A stretch of DNA of 7,328 nucleotides, from assembly GCA_016786525.1 (NCBI GenBank), contig JAEUVW010000164.1:1-7328 (forward strand), in the 5' to 3' direction. The translations under genes and the position numbers were made by a program. Source of the stretch: Chitinophagaceae bacterium. Lineage in GTDB: Bacteria > Bacteroidota > Bacteroidia > Chitinophagales > Chitinophagaceae. Positions within the stretch are counted from its first letter, which is position 1. Each line of letters opens with the position of its first letter. Of the stretch, positions 5,130 through 7,328 are shown piece after piece. Below the pieces are notes generated by a model. That model made no database searches. It had not been told where the DNA came from and was given only the letters and a program-made list of their open reading frames with translations.

Positions 5130-5642
5130 CTAGCTCCGCACCCGCCTGATCGTCGTGAAGCGTTTGCTGAAATACTCCTCGCTTAAGCCGCTGATGGTGA
5201 TTCCCTTGCTGCCCGCATGGATAAAGCGGATCTGCTTTCTTTTGCCGGAAACGACAATACCGACATGGGCTGTCTTCTTTTGTTTGTGATCCGGGCCTTT
5301 AAAGAAAATAAGATCGCCGGGCCGGGCCTTTTTCGAGCGGATCCGTTTACCGCTCTGCGCCTGGTCCGCTGCCGTACGCGGCAACTGAACTCCAAAATGC
5401 CGGAAGCAGTAGGTAGTGAAACCGGAACAGTCAAAACCCTTAGGCGTATTGCCACCCCATCGATAAGGGGCATTCAGCTGGCCGGAAGCAAAACCCACCA
5501 GCCGCTTCATCTGCTTCTTGCCCAGGCGCTGCTCAGTTGCTGTGGCCGGTGCATCCCGGACCAGCTTCTTTTGTGTGGTACAGGCAACAAAAGACAGGCA
5601 CCAGAGGCATACGGCATACATCAGTATACGGGCTGATTTCAT
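5130..5642 (-). CDS. NlpC/P60 family cell-wall peptidase, lipoprotein
   Basis: From the ATG at 5640-5642 the product has 170 aa. Residues 1-20 form a lipoprotein signal peptide, and Cys21 in SFVACTT is the likely lipidated residue, so the mature protein is membrane-anchored. Residues about 45-168 are an NlpC/P60 domain: YRWGGNTPKGFDCSGF with catalytic Cys72, LPRTAADQAQSG, RPGDLIFF at 107-114, AHVGIVV with catalytic His126, and FIHAG with His142 as the third polar residue. All catalytic positions are present. The family cleaves peptidoglycan stem peptides, usually D-Glu-gamma-mDAP bonds. The length is typical for single-domain lipoprotein members. A longer frame starts at 5678, but a -7 element at 5651-5659 lies inside that extension, so the transcript would begin after it. 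Downstream it converges on the Ig-repeat pseudogene. Confidence 0.93.
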   Translation of the reverse strand: MKSARILMYAVCLWCLSFVACTTQKKLVRDAPATATEQRLGKKQMKRLVGFASGQLNAPYRWGGNTPKGFDCSGFTTYCFRHFGVQLPRTAADQAQSGKRIRSKKARPGDLIFFKGPDHKQKKTAHVGIVVSGKRKQIRFIHAGSKGITISGLSEEYFSKRFTTIRRVRS

Positions 5643-5650
5643 ACGAAGCA

Positions 5651-5659
5651 GCAAAAGTA
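5651..5659 (-). promoter_or_regulatory. -7 promoter element deciding the NlpC/P60 start
   Basis: Minus-strand TACTTTTGC matches TAnnTTTG fully and ends 8 nt before the ATG at 5642. It rules against the upstream ATG at 5678. The leader would be only a few bases or absent. No clear -33 box is seen; the AT-rich ATTTTTATG near 5677-5685 may stand in for it. Confidence 0.55.
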
Positions 5660-5720
5660 AGCCTATACCGGCACGCATAAAAATTCATTGCCCGGAAGCG
5701 TAAATAGTCCGGAGAATGCT

Positions 5721-5728
5721 TAATTTTG
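5721..5728 (+). promoter_or_regulatory. Plus-strand -7 element TAATTTTG
   Basis: TAATTTTG matches the -7 consensus in full and begins an A/T-rich stretch (5716-5766) that stands out from its surroundings. No -33 TTTG lies at a normal distance; the nearest TTG (5688-5690) is 30 nt away. It could start a transcript near 5734 that would run through the two small plus-strand ORFs. Confidence 0.4.
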
Positions 5729-5788
5729 TTTAACAAATACAACAAATTATATAAACAAAAAATCTTCGTGGAAAAGACTGCTGAAGCG

Positions 5789-5962
5789 ATGACGATAGGC
5801 CTGAAGGAACACAATAAGGACCAGGGAGCAATAATAACCGGCAATACACCTGTATTCCGGGGACAAGGCAGACGGGACAGCTGCGCTGCACCGAACAGCA
5901 ATTGCCGGCCACCGGCCACCCTGATCTTTGTGCACCAGGCGATGCCTTATACGGGTCAATGA
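5789..5962 (+). CDS. Doubtful small ORF, 57 aa
   Basis: An ATG at 5789 opens 57 codons ending at a TGA at 5960-5962. The protein begins MTIGLKEHNKDQGAIITGN and is polar and basic in the middle, with two Cys residues. It has no signal peptide, membrane segment or motif I recognise. In favour: a full -7 element about 60 nt upstream, and its stop overlapping the start of the next small ORF by ATGA, a usual sign of translational coupling. Against: short length, no homology I can see, and a Pro/Arg-rich end typical of chance translation. A GTG at 5768 would add seven residues. Confidence 0.25.
   Translation: MTIGLKEHNKDQGAIITGNTPVFRGQGRRDSCAAPNSNCRPPATLIFVHQAMPYTGQ
5901..5930 (+). promoter_or_regulatory. 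Possible promoter of the 29-aa membrane ORF
   Basis: ATTG (5901-5904) is followed after 18 nt by GATCTTTG (5923-5930). Each box is one base off the -33 TTTG and -7 TAnnTTTG consensus, and the spacing is close to normal. A start near 5936 would leave a leader of about 23 nt before the ATG at 5959. Confidence 0.35.
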
Positions 5963-6048
5963 TGCAAAACAGAACCGAAACCCTGATACTCGTGCTGGGA
6001 ATAGTCTTGCTTACTTTTATACTGGGCTACATCATCTACCATGCCTGA
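5959..6048 (+). CDS. Small single-span membrane protein, 29 aa
   Basis: ATGATG at 5959-5964 opens a 29-codon frame ending TGA at 6046-6048. A short polar N-terminus (MMQNRTET) leads into an unbroken hydrophobic helix (about residues 9-27, LILVLGIVLLTFILGYIIY) and the end HA. This is the layout of bacterial small membrane proteins that dock onto larger transporters or kinases, but no partner can be named. A near-consensus promoter lies in front of it. It overlaps the preceding 57-aa ORF by 4 bp, and a hairpin follows 11 nt after the stop. A helix this clean is unlikely in random sequence of this base composition, yet with 29 codons chance cannot be excluded. Either of the two adjacent ATGs may be used. 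Confidence 0.45.
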   Translation: MMQNRTETLILVLGIVLLTFILGYIIYHA

Positions 6049-6059
6049 GGGCTGCAGCA

Positions 6060-6085
6060 GGGCAGCGCACAATAAGCGCTTGCCC
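6060..6085. terminator. Hairpin after the 29-aa ORF
   Basis: GGGCA-GCGC (6060-6068) pairs with GCGC-T-TGCCC (6076-6085), with one bulged T and a seven-base loop ACAATAA. It lies 11 nt downstream of the small membrane ORF and also 97 bp past the stop of the convergent T9SS gene. No U-tract follows. It may be a transcript-end structure serving either side. Confidence 0.3.
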
Positions 6086-6181
6086 GCCGTTGCGGCACCC
6101 CCTTCCTCCCGGCTGCTGCTGTTGTAAGCCATAGGAACCTGTATGCTGTATGCCGTACACTCTCCTGCCCCGGCGCTGGGT

Positions 6182-7328
6182 TTACCGTTTGTGTACCGGC
6201 ACAGAGACTTGATCTCCCGCTTCCGAAACGGCTTCCAGTATATACGTTCCTGCCGGCCAGGCAGTAAGATCCAGCTGGTGCCTGGTGTCCGGCTTGCGGT
6301 CCTGGTATACGATCTTCCCGTCCGCGCTATACACCCTTAGCCGGTGTACGGCAGTCCATTCGCTGGTCAAAAGGCCAGCGGAGGGATTTGGGTACACACG
6401 CAGCAAATGCTGCAGGCCGCTCTTTTCGGTAAAGGAAAGCACGGCCTGACTGTTGCTGAGCACGAGGCCGCTGTCCCCGACAATATAGGCAATGCTGTCG
6501 TTGCGTACGGTAACCGCATTGAGCGCCTGCGCTGCCTCGGCAATATTCATCCAGGGGTCTGCCGGGTCTGAATAATAGATCAGGCCTTTGCCGGTGGTAC
6601 GGGACCTGCCGACAGAGATCAGCGAATCCCTTGCAGAAAGGGCCATCGCTTTCATATCGGGATAGTAGAACGTACCGGAGTGCGTTTCGAACGACCAGCT
6701 GGATCCTTTGTCCGTACTGATCAGCAGCGTCATCGGATGCCCGCTGGCGGCAACGATCGTATTTTCGTCGAGGTAACGCAGGGCGTGGATCGCAGAGTCC
6801 ACATTGGTCTTCACCGTATCCCAGCTCAGCCCCGCATCAAAAGTCCGGTATATGTAGCCGAAGTCGCCGCCTACCATGCCGGTACCGGGCTTGAAAAAAT
6901 CGACTGCTGTAGCCGCATACGAAGTACCGACCCCCAGGTATGTAGTGCCGCTCCAGGAGCCAAACTCCAGCTTGTGTACGGTAGGGCCGCCAAAAGGGGA
7001 CACCCCGGTCAGGTAGCCCGTGTTCGCATCAAATAAAAAAAGCCGGTAGGCTGAAGTCCATATCCTGGGCACCTTTATCCAGCTGCTGCCGCCATCCGTT
7101 GTTTTGTACAACTGCCCGTTGATATCAAGCCGTTCCCTGTTGCTCAGTACCGCGTAGCCGTTGCCGGCGTCGGCAAATCTCAGGTCGATAATGTCCTGGG
7201 TAAGCGGTTCGTACTCAATACCGGTATGCGGCAGGGAGGTCCAGGTTTTGCCCCCGTCTGTTGTTTTGAGCAGGGTGCTGTCGGTACCGCCGATATAGCC
7301 GGTACTGCTGCTGCCGAAGGAAACAGCC
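6182..7328 (-). CDS. YCF48/Asp-box beta-propeller protein with T9SS sorting domain (C-terminal 381 residues)
   Basis: The frame is open from the right edge (first full codon at 7325-7327) to the TAA at 6182-6184; the N-terminus is outside. Four Asp-box-type motifs mark the blades of a BNR/YCF48-like propeller: KTTDGGKTW at visible residues 21-29, KTTDGGSSW at 75-83, RTFDAGLSW at 161-169 and ISTDKGSSW at 203-211. Segments like TGYIGG, NGYAVL and TGYLTG precede them in the usual rhythm. A linker follows, then RVYPNPSAG (310-318) and a beta-sandwich ending LDLTAWPAGTYILEA and VPVHKR. That is a type A T9SS sorting domain, removed on export across the outer membrane. The protein is therefore probably a cell-surface or secreted propeller; substrate or partner is unknown. 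Asp-boxes alone do not prove sialidase activity. Confidence 0.92.
   Translation of the reverse strand, partial: AVSFGSSSTGYIGGTDSTLLKTTDGGKTWTSLPHTGIEYEPLTQDIIDLRFADAGNGYAVLSNRERLDINGQLYKTTDGGSSWIKVPRIWTSAYRLFLFDANTGYLTGVSPFGGPTVHKLEFGSWSGTTYLGVGTSYAATAVDFFKPGTGMVGGDFGYIYRTFDAGLSWDTVKTNVDSAIHALRYLDENTIVAASGHPMTLLISTDKGSSWSFETHSGTFYYPDMKAMALSARDSLISVGRSRTTGKGLIYYSDPADPWMNIAEAAQALNAVTVRNDSIAYIVGDSGLVLSNSQAVLSFTEKSGLQHLLRVYPNPSAGLLTSEWTAVHRLRVYSADGKIVYQDRKPDTRHQLDLTAWPAGTYILEAVSEAGDQVSVPVHKR

Noticed and set aside
5643..5678. Twelve-residue N-terminal extension of the NlpC/P60 protein from the ATG at 5678
   Set aside because: The -7 promoter element at 5651-5659 falls within the extension, and the internal ATG gives a normal lipoprotein signal peptide.
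5533..5959. Minus-strand Cys-rich frames of 60-128 codons in the gap upstream of NlpC/P60
   Set aside because: Several overlapping frames compete, none has a recognisable motif, and the longest includes the promoter and start of the NlpC/P60 gene in another frame.

Overview
The window looks like a chromosomal segment of a Bacteroidota bacterium, probably from the Chitinophagaceae, although the genus assignment is inference. Three things point there. Promoters match the Bacteroidota -33 TTTG / -7 TAnnTTTG pattern and most genes lack a clear Shine-Dalgarno. A type IX secretion (T9SS) C-terminal sorting domain closes one protein. Large Ser/Thr/Gly-rich surface proteins with Calx-beta or Asp-box repeats lie at both window edges. 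All recognisable full-size genes are on the minus strand; the plus strand carries only small ORFs and a decayed gene fragment.

Layout. Positions 1-1594 (-) hold the N-terminal part of a secreted protein with a signal peptide and a Calx-beta domain, cut by the left edge. Positions 1692-2363 (-) encode a secreted START-domain protein. Upstream of it, 2457-2765 (-) is a very small sigma-70-like protein that has region 2 only. Divergent from that is a 62-aa ORF (2912-3100, +), which converges on a 67-aa ORF (3230-3433, -). After a gap with a long hairpin comes a two-gene unit: an ArsR-type repressor (4209-4535, -) followed by a DoxX-like membrane protein (3719-4096, -). The ArsR promoter is the best regulatory signal in the window: a consensus -33/-7 pair with a perfect 12-bp palindrome directly on the predicted start site, suggesting autorepression.

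Positions 4639-5114 (+) have no intact gene but contain two recognisable copies of an Ig/PKD-like surface-protein repeat, split across two reading frames: a decaying pseudogene. Next is an NlpC/P60 lipoprotein peptidase (5130-5642, -) whose start is fixed by a -7 element lying inside the longer reading frame. Between 5643 and 6182 a plus-strand -7 element precedes a doubtful 57-aa ORF, which overlaps by ATGA a 29-codon ORF encoding one hydrophobic helix. The right end (6182-7328, -) is the C-terminal part of a YCF48/Asp-box beta-propeller protein with a T9SS sorting domain.

Functionally most of the window concerns the cell envelope: two exported surface proteins, a START protein with a signal peptide, a cell-wall peptidase lipoprotein and a DoxX membrane protein, plus two small regulators. 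No tRNA, rRNA, CRISPR array, transposase or complete mobile element was seen. I did not find a convincing new multi-gene system. The best leads are the region-2-only sigma protein, the palindromic operator of the ArsR gene, the 29-aa membrane ORF and the decayed Ig-repeat gene.
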